The position numbers and the translations under genes are program-made. A stretch of DNA of 64,000 nucleotides from Archangium violaceum Cb vi76 (GTDB taxonomy: Bacteria > Myxococcota > Myxococcia > Myxococcales > Myxococcaceae), in assembly GCF_000733295.1 (NCBI RefSeq), contig NZ_JPMI01000080.1:5-64004 (forward strand), written 5' to 3'. This document shows positions 8,834 to 20,207 of the stretch, piece after piece. Under the pieces are notes generated by a model. The model saw only the letters and a list, made by a program, of their open reading frames with translations. It was not told the DNA's origin and did no database searches. Position 1 is the stretch's first letter. Each line of letters starts with the position of its first letter.

Positions 8834-9304
8834 TCAGACTTCTTCGTCTGGGAGGAGGGTGCGGAGCAACTCATCGTCGGGGCCGAGCGGGCGCCAGCCG
8901 GGTGGCGGCGGCGAGGCGAGGAGCGCAGCCATGACCTGTCTGGCGCGATCCTGATGGGCTTCTGGAGTGTAGCCAATCCAGCGGGCCAGTGCCTTGGCGA
9001 CCTTGAAACGATTGGCGTCGTCCAACGCGGCCGGCCAACCCTCGGGGAGACTCTGGGACAACTGCCGCACGAGCACATCGCGTTCGAAGCGTGTGACCTG
9101 ATGGCTTCGCTCCGCCTCGGCGAGCAATCCGCTCAACACCTGCACCCCGACGATGTCATCCTTGCCAAGCTCCTCGGCCAGCAGGTGTAGCGGGACGGCG
9201 GGGCGAGCCTCGGCGAAGGCAGTGAGCGAAGCGAAACCGCGCTCACGGACCCGTTCGTACAGCCGGACCTTCCACTGGCCCTGCCAGGCATGTCCGTCGC
9301 TCAT
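8834..9304 (-). CDS. Candidate immunity protein 1a, coupled to lipoprotein toxin
   Basis: This 156-residue protein is the first of two tandem paralogues. Its ATG overlaps the TGA of the toxin gene (ATGA at 9301-9304), so its synthesis is tied to that of the toxin, as expected for a protective partner. Like its paralogue it has no signal peptide or membrane segment, indicating cytoplasmic action, and carries the same RLYERVRERGF and GWRPLGPDDE blocks. The 22-base gap to the next copy suggests one transcript. No enzymatic motif was recognised and the immunity role is inferred from gene order. Confidence 0.7.
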   Translation of the reverse strand: MSDGHAWQGQWKVRLYERVRERGFASLTAFAEARPAVPLHLLAEELGKDDIVGVQVLSGLLAEAERSHQVTRFERDVLVRQLSQSLPEGWPAALDDANRFKVAKALARWIGYTPEAHQDRARQVMAALLASPPPPGWRPLGPDDELLRTLLPDEEV

Positions 9305-10752
9305 CGCCCTCTCCTGCGTATGAAGTTCATCGGAATGCCGTAGTCCGTCATGAGTTCCGCGACGATGTTCAGGACTTCGTTCCGCGTCAACATCCGGCCA
9401 GCGGCCATCTCGGCGTCGCGCAACTCGCTCATGACCAGCCGATTCCATTCGCCCGCCCAATTTCGACCCAGGCGCCAGTCGCCACCACCGTGGATCGCCT
9501 GGTGGTTTGCCTGTTCCATCCTGACGCAGAAGTGGTCGATGCTCATCTCGTCGGTGAACCCGCGTTTCTCGAACCACTCGCGGAACTCTTGCGGCATGAC
9601 GTGGTGCTCCGGGGGCTCGGCCATGCCGGCTCCCGCTCTGTCCGTCACCCGCATGCCTCGTACCTCGGGCCCATCGCCCAGCGCCTCGCGCACACCCCTG
9701 GGCAGGTCGCCGTACGCCTCGGCCATCATCACCTGGCCGGCGTGAATCCGCACCGCGGCGCTGACGGCGGGCAGCGAGATGACGCCCGCCCGCACCAGCT
9801 GGCGCATCATCTCCACCCACTCGGCCGAGACGACCATCCGCGTGCCCATCATCACGCCGTTGGAGCCCATCATGAGCCCCACGCCCAGCGTGGCGGAAGG
9901 GGTGGGTCCCAACATCCGGGGCAGGGCCATCTTCAGTGCCGAGACCATGGCCACCGATTCGAGAAGATCCTTCACCAGCACTATCTTCTGGAGGTTTTTC
10001 TCCGACTCGAGCACGCGCTCACGGGTCGCGGCGAACTCGCCGGTGAGGTGGCCGATGAGCGCGGGAAGGTCGGCTGTCGCGGCCTCGGCCTGTCCTGGCT
10101 CCCCGGAGGCGAGGGCCGTCATGGCGGGGCCGAGCATCGTGCGCGAGCGCTCCATCTGAACGAACAGATGCTCCACGTTGTAGGACGGGTGCTGCGCGAG
10201 CACCACGTCGGCGAGGGTGAGGAAGTCGAGCCAGACCGCGAGCAGCATGGCGCCCATCATGGTGGACTGGAGCCGGGGGCCGCCGAGGCGCAAGAGGGCC
10301 AGTTGCATGTCCGGGTCCTCCATCTCCGAGGCCAGGGTGGACAGCCGGGTGGCGGCGGCGAGCTCGGCGTCCATCCATCGCAGTTGGTGGGCGCCATATG
10401 CCACGAAGGGAACGAACAAATCAGGGTAACGGCCAGCGATGCCCCGCTTGCTGGCCTCGAGTCTGGAAAGCCCACTGGAGATGCGGCGGGTGGACGTGGT
10501 CACGTCGCCCAAGGCCCGGACGAACGCCAGGTGGGCCGACAGGGCGCCCTGCCGAGAGGACTCCACGGCTGTCACCGCTTCACGGGCGCCTTGGCGGCGG
10601 TACGTCAGGGAGGGGATCTCCACCTCGCGAGGTGAGTAACGCAGGTTCGTCCCCCGGCCAGGTGATGGCGTCCAGGACGCGCAGCCGGTGGACAGCAGGG
10701 GCAGGGCGAGCAGAAGGACCGCCCACCAGGGACGTGGCCGCATCGGGGTCAT
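9301..10752 (-). CDS. Sit-like lipoprotein toxin with DUF2380-like C-terminal HH domain
   Basis: This 483-residue lipoprotein has a signal peptide ending in lipobox STGC (Cys24). The middle is helical, with a glycine/methionine-rich hydrophobic stretch at roughly 265-310. The last hundred residues (from 382) carry EHHVMPQEF, then ANHQAIHGGGDWRLGRNW and RNEVLNIVAELM, a pattern I associate with the myxobacterial lipoprotein family DUF2380. The paired histidines followed by N-x-x-x-x-H resemble HNH/AHH-type nuclease toxins, though the fold was not verified. Myxococcus SitA toxins are lipoproteins passed between kin by outer membrane exchange. The ATGA overlap with the following paralogous gene supports a toxin-immunity pair. 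Confidence 0.7.
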   Translation of the reverse strand: MTPMRPRPWWAVLLLALPLLSTGCASWTPSPGRGTNLRYSPREVEIPSLTYRRQGAREAVTAVESSRQGALSAHLAFVRALGDVTTSTRRISSGLSRLEASKRGIAGRYPDLFVPFVAYGAHQLRWMDAELAAATRLSTLASEMEDPDMQLALLRLGGPRLQSTMMGAMLLAVWLDFLTLADVVLAQHPSYNVEHLFVQMERSRTMLGPAMTALASGEPGQAEAATADLPALIGHLTGEFAATRERVLESEKNLQKIVLVKDLLESVAMVSALKMALPRMLGPTPSATLGVGLMMGSNGVMMGTRMVVSAEWVEMMRQLVRAGVISLPAVSAAVRIHAGQVMMAEAYGDLPRGVREALGDGPEVRGMRVTDRAGAGMAEPPEHHVMPQEFREWFEKRGFTDEMSIDHFCVRMEQANHQAIHGGGDWRLGRNWAGEWNRLVMSELRDAEMAAGRMLTRNEVLNIVAELMTDYGIPMNFIRRRGR

Positions 10753-10831
10753 CAGTGCCTCCGAGAGAGGACTCCGACTCTAGCGGGCGCTCCCGACCCC
10801 CCGGCGGCCTGGACGGCACGGAGCCGGTGCT

Positions 10832-11731
10832 TCAGCCGAGCGGCACCTGCTCCAGCCGCTCGAAGAGGGCGCGGGCCCGGGCGACTCCCACCTCCGCGTT
10901 GAGCGCGAGGTACCAGTAGCGCTCCAGCTCGATGGCCCCCTGGCGCAGCTGCATGATGCCCTGCGTCTTGTGCTCGGCGATGGCCCAGTCCACCACGATG
11001 TTGTAGTCGAGCCGGTCGCGGAAGCCGAACCTGCGCGTGCGATCGAACTCGAACACCACACCCGGGCGCACGTCCGCGAGCGGGTGGCCCGGCACGCCGG
11101 TGTACGCGAAGCCCTCGGCCTCCGGGATGGGGAAGCCCTGGCGGTTCTGCTCGGCCACCTCGCGGTCGCGCGTGTGCCCGGTGGCGCCGAGCACCAGTGG
11201 CCGCTCGTGTGGCGCCAATCCGGCCACCACCTCCAGCGCGAGCAGCGCCGCGTCGCGGTGGTGGGCATGCGTGTGGGGCAGGGGCAGCATCACGAAGGCG
11301 AAGTCGTAGCGGCCCTGGACGAACCGCTCGCGCAGCTGGCGGCGGATGTGGTCCGTGTCCCAGCCCTCGCCCACGGGCGCGTCCGCGGCCAGCGTGTAGC
11401 CAGGGTCCGGCTGATCCAGGAAGACGCACTCGCGCAGCCCGAGGATGCGGGCCGCGGCACGGAGCTCCTGCTCGCGGATGCGGGGCAGGTGGACGCGCGC
11501 GACGGCCGGGTCCGTGAGCTTCAAGCCATACAGGGGCTCGGCCAGCGTGGAGGTCCGGTAGCCGCCCTCGCCGCGCGTGAACACCACCAGGTCCACCTGC
11601 GCTCCGAGCGAGCGGGAGAGCTTGTACACGGCGCCGCCGAAGAGCGTCTCGTCGTCCGGATGAGCCGTCACCAGCAGCAGCCGCGGAGGGCGTTCCTCCT
11701 GCGCCGGGTCTGAAGGGGGAGGGGTGTGCAC
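10832..11731 (-). CDS. PIG-L family deacetylase
   Basis: The 299-residue protein belongs to the PIG-L/LmbE family of zinc-dependent N-acetylglucosamine-type deacetylases. The metal-binding motif AHPDDE lies near residues 23-28, and the second signature HAHHRDA near 157. Length and motif spacing are normal. Such enzymes remove acetyl groups from sugar amides in lipid glycosylation, thiol or antibiotic pathways. No signal peptide was seen, so it acts in the cytoplasm. It stands 79 bases beyond the toxin gene start on the same strand and may be transcribed with it by read-through. The substrate is unknown. Confidence 0.85.
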   Translation of the reverse strand: MHTPPPSDPAQEERPPRLLLVTAHPDDETLFGGAVYKLSRSLGAQVDLVVFTRGEGGYRTSTLAEPLYGLKLTDPAVARVHLPRIREQELRAAARILGLRECVFLDQPDPGYTLAADAPVGEGWDTDHIRRQLRERFVQGRYDFAFVMLPLPHTHAHHRDAALLALEVVAGLAPHERPLVLGATGHTRDREVAEQNRQGFPIPEAEGFAYTGVPGHPLADVRPGVVFEFDRTRRFGFRDRLDYNIVVDWAIAEHKTQGIMQLRQGAIELERYWYLALNAEVGVARARALFERLEQVPLG

Positions 11732-11785
11732 GGCGCGAGCAGACCGGAGCCCCCGTGCCCGGTCAAGCCACTCGCGCGTGTCACC

Positions 11786-12766
11786 TCACAGCCAGCCGTG
11801 CTCCTTGTACCAATGCGCGCTGCGGCGGAGGGAGTCGGCCACGTCCCGCGTGGCACGGAAGCCCAGCAGCCGCTCGGCCTTGGCGCTCGAACACGTCCAG
11901 GCGGGGACGAGCAGTTGCCGCGCGAACTTCCGGTTGAGGGGCAGGCGGCGGCCCGTCACCCGCGATACCCCGTCCGCCACCGTGGCCAGCGCCGTCAGCA
12001 CGGCCGGGGAGACGCGAAGTGTTCGCGGTTGGACGCCCAGCGCCTCGGCCACCAGCCCCTGCAATTCTTCCAGGGTGAGGGGCTGGGGGTGACCTATGAA
12101 GAAGGCTTCCCCGAGGGCCTCGTCCCGCTCGGCCAGCAGCAGCAGCAGGTCCGCCACGTCCCGCACGTCCACCAGCGTCAGCGGCCGGGGGCCCCCGCCC
12201 AGTCGCAGGCTCAGTCCCCGCGCCACCAGCTTGAAGAGGGCGAGGTTCTCATGGTCCCCCGGCCCCACGATGCGGGGCGGGCGCAGCACCGTCACCGGCA
12301 GCCGGTCCGCGTACGACCAGGCGATGCGCTCGGACTCGGCCTTGCTCTCGCCGTACCACTCGGCGGGTTGAAGCGGATCCTCTTCGATTCTGGGCCTTCG
12401 CGGCGTCGAGGGCCCCGAGGCGCCCAGCGAGCTGACCAGCACCAGCCGGGGCCGGGCCCCGGTGGCCACCAGGGCCTCGCAGACGTTGCGCGTCCCCTCG
12501 GCGTTGACGCGCATGAAGTCCTCCCGCGTGGCGGCCCGGCGGATGCCCGCCAGGTGGAAGACCACGTCCCGGCCCTTCACCGCCCGGGCGAGGCTGGAGG
12601 CGTCCGTCACGTCTCCGTCCAGCCTCTCGTAGCCCAACCCGATCAGACCCGAGACGTCACTTCCGGGACGCACGAGACATGTTGCTACATGTCCCCGCTC
12701 GAGCAGCGCTCGCACCAACGAGGAGCCCAGGAAACCATTCGCGCCAGTGACGAGTGTGTTCAACAT
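11786..12766 (-). CDS. NAD-dependent epimerase/dehydratase (extended SDR)
   Basis: This 326-residue extended SDR begins MLNTLVTGANGFLGSS, the canonical Rossmann glycine motif. The catalytic pair appears as YGESK near residue 148. The start ATG at 12766 is favoured over longer frames because the glycine motif falls right at the N-terminus and a GGGGAAGG sequence precedes it by six bases. The family covers nucleotide-sugar epimerases, dihydroflavonol reductases and sterol dehydrogenases. It is 54 bases upstream of the deacetylase gene in the same direction, so the two may form a pair. Substrate is not predictable. Confidence 0.85.
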   Translation of the reverse strand: MLNTLVTGANGFLGSSLVRALLERGHVATCLVRPGSDVSGLIGLGYERLDGDVTDASSLARAVKGRDVVFHLAGIRRAATREDFMRVNAEGTRNVCEALVATGARPRLVLVSSLGASGPSTPRRPRIEEDPLQPAEWYGESKAESERIAWSYADRLPVTVLRPPRIVGPGDHENLALFKLVARGLSLRLGGGPRPLTLVDVRDVADLLLLLAERDEALGEAFFIGHPQPLTLEELQGLVAEALGVQPRTLRVSPAVLTALATVADGVSRVTGRRLPLNRKFARQLLVPAWTCSSAKAERLLGFRATRDVADSLRRSAHWYKEHGWL

Positions 12767-12780
12767 GGTGTGCCTTCCCC

Positions 12781-12823
12781 GAGAAAACACTCTTCCCTTC
12801 CGAGGGAGAAACACTATTTTCCC
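12781..12823. promoter_or_regulatory. Imperfect direct repeats in divergent promoter region
   Basis: Two related units, GAGAAAACACTCTTCCC (12781-12797) and GAGAAACACTATTTTCCC (12806-12823), repeat with a 25-bp period, about two to two and a half helical turns. They lie 15-57 bases upstream of the minus-strand epimerase start, in the 196-base region shared with the plus-strand SWIB gene. They may be activator or repressor sites. Confidence 0.35.
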
Positions 12824-12962
12824 ATGGGCCCTCAGAGGGAAAAATGCAGCGGAGGGCTGATTTTCGGCCTCGGGCGTGTTACGACGCGCCCGACGGCTCA
12901 GGGTGTGAACCAGCCGTGCAACGCCCCCGGACACTCGAACAGGGGGAGGAGATCCGAACGAA

Positions 12963-13295
12963 ATGGCCGCCAAGAAGACCACCGCCGCGAAGAAGGCTCC
13001 TGCCGCGAAGAAGGCTCCCGCCGCCAAGAAGGCCGCCGGGGCCCGTAAGCCCAACGCGGCGTTCATGAAGGAGATGACGCCGTCCGCCGCCCTCGCGGAG
13101 ATCGTCGGCAGCAAGCCCATTCCCCGCACCCAGGTGGTCAGCAAGATCTGGGACTACATCAAGAAGAACAACCTCCAGGACGCGAAGAACAAGCGGCAGA
13201 TCAACGCCGACGACAAGCTCAAGCCCATCTTCGGTGGCAAGAAGTCCGTCACCATGTTCGAGATGACGGCGCTGGTGAACAAGAACCTCACCTGA
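12963..13295 (+). CDS. SWIB/MDM2-domain DNA-associated protein with histone-H1-like tail
   Basis: This 110-residue protein has two parts. Residues 1-28 are a lysine/alanine/proline tail with AAKKAPAAKKAPAAKKAA, like the C-terminal tail of eukaryotic histone H1. Residues 33-108 form a SWIB domain, recognised by the features GSKPIPRTQVVSKIWDYIK and INADDKLKPIF. In bacteria SWIB domains occur alone or fused to topoisomerase I (chlamydiae) and are thought to bind chromatin. A nucleoid-associated role is inferred. The ATG at 12963 follows a GGGGGAGGAG ribosome-binding stretch at 12941-12950. A hairpin 30 bases after the stop may end the transcript. Confidence 0.9.
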   Translation: MAAKKTTAAKKAPAAKKAPAAKKAAGARKPNAAFMKEMTPSAALAEIVGSKPIPRTQVVSKIWDYIKKNNLQDAKNKRQINADDKLKPIFGGKKSVTMFEMTALVNKNLT

Positions 13296-13325
13296 TCCGC
13301 CTCGACGGCCGCCGCCGTCCCCGGA

Positions 13326-13351
13326 GGGCTCGCCACTCGAGTGGCGGGCCC
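13326..13351 (+). terminator. Hairpin downstream of SWIB gene, possible terminator
   Basis: A 13-bp dyad (left arm 13326-13338, right arm 13339-13351) with one G-T wobble lies 30 bases after the SWIB stop codon and is followed by CTCTTCACTTT. The T-tract is broken, so efficiency is uncertain. Confidence 0.5.
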
Positions 13352-13439
13352 TCTTCACTTTCAGAAGCACAACCTCCGAGGGAGCAGGCGCCCGGAGAGC
13401 GTTGGATAGCGTGCGGAAGGGCATCTGGGTGGTGGTCAG

Positions 13440-16400
13440 ATGGGCCCGTCGCGCCTACGACTGGGCCATATGCGACTCGAAGGTTCGGCTGTGTCGGGTG
13501 GAGACGCGGGGCAGGTGGGGGGCGAGGCGCTGGCCGGGAAGCTGTACGGGCGCGTGCGCGAGGAGCTGCTGGCGCGTGCCACGCCGCTGTCCACCTACCG
13601 GTTCCAGTTGCACAAGGGCTTCCCCTTCAGCGCGGCCCGCGAGGCGGTCCCCTACCTGGCCCGGCTGGGAGTGACGGACGTGTATTGCTCGCCCTACCTC
13701 GAGGCGAGCCCGGGCAGCACCCACGGCTATGACTGCGTGGACCACAAACAGCTCAACCCGGAGGTGGGCTCGCCCGAGGAGCACGCGGCCTTCTGCTCCA
13801 GCGTGCGCGAGCACCGCATGGGCCAGGTGCTGGACGTGGTGCCCAACCACATGGGCATCGAGACGTTCAACCCGCTCTGGTTCGACGTGCTGGAGAACGG
13901 CCCGGCGTCCGTGTACGCGCGCTTCTTCGACATCGACTGGGGCCCGGTGAAGGACGAGCTGGAGGGCAAGGTCCTCCTGCCCGTGTTGGGAGACCAGTAC
14001 GGCGTGGTGCTCGAGCGCGGGGAGCTCGAGCTGGGCTACCGCGACGGCGCCTTCTTCATCCACTACTACGACCGGTTGCTGCCGTTGGCTCCCCGACAGT
14101 ATGGGCGGGTGCTGGGGCGCAACCTGGAGGCGCTGGAGTCCCGGCTGGGGGCCGAGCACGGGCACCTCATCGAGCTGCAGTCCATCCTCACCGCCATCAG
14201 CCACCTGCCTCAGCGCACGGAGACCGAGCGCCCTCTCGTCGTCGAGCGCAACCGGGAGAAGGAGGTCATCAAGCGCCGGCTGGCGGCGCTCGCCGGGTCC
14301 TGCCCCGAGGTGGCCGCCCACATCGAGGCCAACGTGAAGTCCTTCAATGGCACTCCGGGAGAGCCGCGCTCCTTCGATGCGCTGGACGAGCTGCTGGCGG
14401 GCTGCAGCTACCGGCTGGCCCACTGGCGCGTGGCGGGGGAGGAGATCAACTACCGCCGGTTCTTCGACATCAACGGGCTGGCGGCCATCCGGGTGGAGGA
14501 TCCGGACGTCTTCACCGAGGCCCACCAGCGCATCTTCGATTGGTTGCGCCAGGGCTGCATCACCGGGCTGCGCATCGACCATCCGGATGGGCTCTACGAT
14601 CCGACGGCCTACTTCCTCAACCTGCAGGAGCAGTTCTTCGTGGAGCGGGCGCGGGCCCTGTTCGACGCCGAGTACGCGGAGCGGGCGGAGCTCTGGCCGG
14701 AGGTGGAGCGGCGGCTGCGCGAGCGCTGGCAGGCGGAGGCGGGGGCCTACGTGGACTCGCCGCTGCGCAGGGCGCTCTACGTGGTGGTGGAGAAGATTCA
14801 AGGAGGCCGCGAGCGCATCCCCGAGTCCTGGGCGGTGCATGGCACCACGGGCTACCGCTTCGCCAACGCGGTGAGCGGCGTCTTCGTGCACCCGGACTCC
14901 GAGGGGCCGCTGACGGAGGCCTACCACCGCTTCATCGGCGAGGCGCCCCACTTCGAGGAGCTGGTCTACGAGAAGAAGCGCCTCATCCTGCGCGACTTCA
15001 TGTCGAGCGAGCTGAACATGCTCGCGCACCGGCTCAACCGCATCTCGGAGATGAACCGGCGCTCGCGGGACTTCACGCTCAACAGCCTGCGGCGGGCGCT
15101 GTCGGAGTTCATCGCGCTCTTCCCCGTGTACCGCACCTACGTGGATGACTGGCGGCCGGAGCTGGACGAGCGCGACGTGCGCTACATCCGGGACACGCTG
15201 CGTCATGCCAAGGCGCGCAACGCCACCCTCAACGCCTCCATCTTCGACTTCCTCGGGGACGTGTTGCTGCGGCGCTACCCGGAGCACCTGGGGCCCCATG
15301 AGCGGGCGGAGATGCTCGCCTTCACCATGAAGGTGCAGCAGGTGACGGGCCCGGTGATGGCCAAGGGACTGGAGGACACCGTCTTCTACGTCTACCACCG
15401 GCTCGACTCGCTCAACGAGGTGGGTGGGGAGCCGGAGAACTTCGGCACCTCGGCGGACATCTTCCACGCGCGCAACCAGGAGCGCGCCGTGCACTGGCCG
15501 GCGAGCATGCTCACCACCAGCACGCACGACACCAAGCGCAGCGAGGACGTGCGCGCGCGCATCAACGTCCTCACCGAGCTGCCCGGCGAGTGGCGCCAAC
15601 GGGTGGAGCGCTGGTCCCAGCTCACGCGCACCCACCGCCTGGAGCGGCCCGAGGGCCCCGCGCCCTCGCTCAACGACGAGTACCTCTTCTACCAGACGGT
15701 GGTGGGCGCCTGGCCCATGGGGCCCTCCCTCTCCGCCGAGGGCCTCGCCGAGTTCCGCGGCCGCATCCGCGACTACATGCTCAAGGCCATCAAGGAGGCC
15801 AAGGTCCGCACCTCGTGGACCAATCCGGACCCCACCTACGAAGAGGGCATGTCGAAGTTCGTGGAGGCCTGCCTCGACGAGGGGAAGAGCCGCGCCTTCC
15901 TCGAGGAGCTCCAGGCCTTCAAGCGCCGCATCGAGCGGGCCGGCCAGCACAACGCGCTCGGGCAGTTGCTGCTGAAGCTGGGCTCGCCCGGGGTGGTGGA
16001 CACCTACCAGGGCTGCGAGCTGTGGGATCTGTCCCTGGTGGATCCCGACAACCGCCGGCCGGTGGACTACGGCGTCCGGACCCGGCTGTTGGAGGCGCTG
16101 GACGAGGAGGCCCGGGAGGACCGGAGCGCCCTGTGCTCCCGGCTGATGGCGGACATGGACGATGGCCGCATCAAGCTCTTCGCCCTGGCCGAGGGCCTGC
16201 GCCTGCGTCAGCGCCAGAGGGCCCTCTTCTGCCGGGGTGGGTACCGGGCGCTGCACCTGGTGGGCCCCCGCGCCGACGCGGCCGTGGCCTTCGCCCGCGA
16301 GCACGAGCAGTCCGTCGTCATCTGCGCCGCACCGCGCTACACCCTCTCCGCCCTGGAGTCTCCCGGGGGCCTCGCGGGGTCCTATGAAGAAACGTCCCTG

Positions 16401-16549
16401 GATCTGCCCGAGTCCTATGCGAGCATGACGTTCCGGGACGTTTTCACCGGCCGGGAAGTGCGGCCGGGGCGACGGGAGGGTGGCGCGGTGCTGCCCCTCG
16501 CGCCGCTACTGGCGGGCTTCCCGCTGGTGCTGCTGGAGAGGAGCGATGG

Positions 16550-16553
<4 letters not shown>
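13440..16553 (+). CDS. treY: Maltooligosyl trehalose synthase
   Basis: The product (1037 residues; 1027 if the ATG at 13470 is used) is a GH13 enzyme that turns the reducing end of maltodextrins into a trehalosyl unit. Conserved blocks are STYRFQLHKGFPF near the start, YCSPYLEASPGSTHGYD, the nucleophile region GLRIDHPDGL, the acid/base region VVEKIQGGRE and the third carboxylate block TSTHDTKRSEDVRARI. It is longer than many TreY proteins but shows no foreign domain. No ribosome site separates the two candidate starts. Its stop overlaps the treX start (ATGA), so both are one operon. No treZ, which releases the trehalose, lies in this window. Confidence 0.95.
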
Positions 16554-18706
<2,153 letters not shown>

Positions 18707-18735
18707 AACCCTAGGAGTATCAAGGGAGTCGACGG

Positions 18736-18766
18736 CGGCCCCCCCCGCCCGCTATAGGGGGGGCCG
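18736..18766 (+). promoter_or_regulatory. Hairpin covering the TerC ribosome-binding site
   Basis: A perfect 10-bp stem (CGGCCCCCCC at 18736-18745, GGGGGGGCCG at 18757-18766) encloses an 11-base loop. The right arm contains the G-run that would act as the ribosome-binding site and reaches the first base of the GTG start. Folded, it should reduce translation of the TerC gene; it could also weaken read-through from treX. Confidence 0.45.
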
Positions 18767-19755
18767 TGAACACTCAAAGCGCGCTCTGGTTGGGCTTCAA
18801 CCTCTTCGTCGTCGCCATGCTGGCGCTCGATCTGGGGGTCTTCCACCGCAAGGAGCATGCGGTGTCGCCCAAGGAGGCCGGTGCCTGGACGGGCGTGTGG
18901 ATCACCATCAGCCTGCTCTTCTGCGGCGGCCTGTTCTACTTCGGCTACTGGAACCGCGAGCAGGCCCTGCAGTGGGTGACGGCCTACGTCGTCGAGTACT
19001 CGCTCTCCGTCGACAACCTCTTCGTCTTCCTGATGGTGTTCGCCTACTTCCGGGTCGCGCCGGAGGTGCAGCACCGGGTGCTCTTCTGGGGCATCGTCGG
19101 CGCCTTCGTCATGCGCGCGGTGCTCATCGTCACCGGCACCGCGCTCGTGCAGCGCTTCCACTGGCTGCTCTACATCTTCGGTGCCTTCCTCGTCTTCACC
19201 GCGGTGAAGATGGCCCTCGCCAAGGACGATGACGCCGCCGACCCCGAGCAGACGTTCATCGTCCGGGTGGCCCGGCGCATGCTCCCGGTGGCCCGCCAGG
19301 GCGAGGGCAGCCACTTCTTCACGGTGGAGGACGGCCGGCGCAAGGTGACGCCGCTCTTCCTGGTGCTGTTGGTGGTGGAGGCCACGGACCTGCTCTTCGC
19401 CCTGGACTCCATCCCCGCCGTGCTCGGCATCAGCCAGGACGCCTTCATCGTCTACACGTCCAACGTGTGCGCCATCCTCGGCCTGCGCTCGCTCTTCTTC
19501 GTGGTGTCGAGCCTCATGGACAAGTTCCACCTGCTGAAGATGGGCCTGGCCGTCATCCTCGGCTTCGTGGGCACGAAGATGCTCATCACCTTCTTCGACA
19601 TCCACGTCTCCATCGGCGTGTCGCTGGGCGTCATCGGCGGGGTGCTGCTGGCCTCCATCATCGCCTCGCTCATCTGGCCCAAGGCCGCCGAGGAGCCCGG
19701 AGTGCCCACCGACGTGACTCAGCCCGAGCGGGACCGGGAAGGGGCGAAGCCCTGA
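18766..19755 (+). CDS. TerC family integral membrane protein
   Basis: This 329-residue protein is a TerC/Alx-type membrane protein with about eight hydrophobic segments. Two family hallmarks are visible: the acidic SVDNLFVF block near residue 82 and its repeat ATDLLFALDSIPAV near 206. Members are linked to metal efflux (manganese, calcium) or tellurite resistance, often loading secreted metalloproteins. Translation begins with GTG at 18766, placed directly after a G-run inside a strong hairpin. It is 59 bases after treX, so it could be read from the trehalose operon, although its function is unrelated. Confidence 0.9.
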   Translation: MNTQSALWLGFNLFVVAMLALDLGVFHRKEHAVSPKEAGAWTGVWITISLLFCGGLFYFGYWNREQALQWVTAYVVEYSLSVDNLFVFLMVFAYFRVAPEVQHRVLFWGIVGAFVMRAVLIVTGTALVQRFHWLLYIFGAFLVFTAVKMALAKDDDAADPEQTFIVRVARRMLPVARQGEGSHFFTVEDGRRKVTPLFLVLLVVEATDLLFALDSIPAVLGISQDAFIVYTSNVCAILGLRSLFFVVSSLMDKFHLLKMGLAVILGFVGTKMLITFFDIHVSIGVSLGVIGGVLLASIIASLIWPKAAEEPGVPTDVTQPERDREGAKP

Positions 19756-19817
19756 GCGCCTGATTGGCCGGTTTGTTTGGCTTGCGTCCGGGCGGCGAGG
19801 CGGCCAATTGTGGGGGC

Positions 19818-20201
19818 ATGTCCTCCGTCACTACCGAAGGCATCCGCGTCACCGTGAAGCCCACGTTCTGGCCGGAGCGCAGCACCCCCGAGTCCCACCA
19901 GTACGCCTTCATGTACACGGTGGAGATCGTCAACACGGGCGGCGAGCCCGCCCAGCTGCGCAGCCGCCATTGGATCATCACCGATGCCACGGGGAAGGTG
20001 GAGGAGGTGAGGGGAGACGGCGTCGTCGGCAAGCAGCCACGCCTCGCCCCCGGCGAGCGCTTCGAGTACACGAGCTGGGCCCAGCTCCGCACGCCGTTCG
20101 GCTCCATGCGGGGCGCCTATACGATGGAGCGCCCGGACGGCCGCCAGTTCGAGGCACGGATAGGCGAGTTCGCCCTCACACAGCCCCATTCCCTGCACTG
20201 A
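19818..20201 (+). CDS. apaG: ApaG domain protein
   Basis: The 127-residue protein matches ApaG (DUF525), a small beta-sandwich domain of unclear biochemical role, linked in enterobacteria to the ApaH region and to metal or polyphosphate binding. Recognisable blocks are YAFMYTVEIVN, RHWIITDATGKVEEVRGDGVVG and the ending block AQLRTPFGSMRGAYTM. The ATG at 19818 is favoured because it aligns with the family's N-terminus and GGGGG precedes it. It ends six bases before hemH, so both are probably co-transcribed; a functional tie is not evident. Confidence 0.92.
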   Translation: MSSVTTEGIRVTVKPTFWPERSTPESHQYAFMYTVEIVNTGGEPAQLRSRHWIITDATGKVEEVRGDGVVGKQPRLAPGERFEYTSWAQLRTPFGSMRGAYTMERPDGRQFEARIGEFALTQPHSLH

Positions 20202-20207
20202 CCAGTC

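Noticed and set aside
18707-18765. Manganese (yybP-ykoY) riboswitch before TerC
   Set aside because: Only 59 bases separate treX and the TerC start, and the conserved internal loops of that class are not visible; only a simple hairpin is seen.
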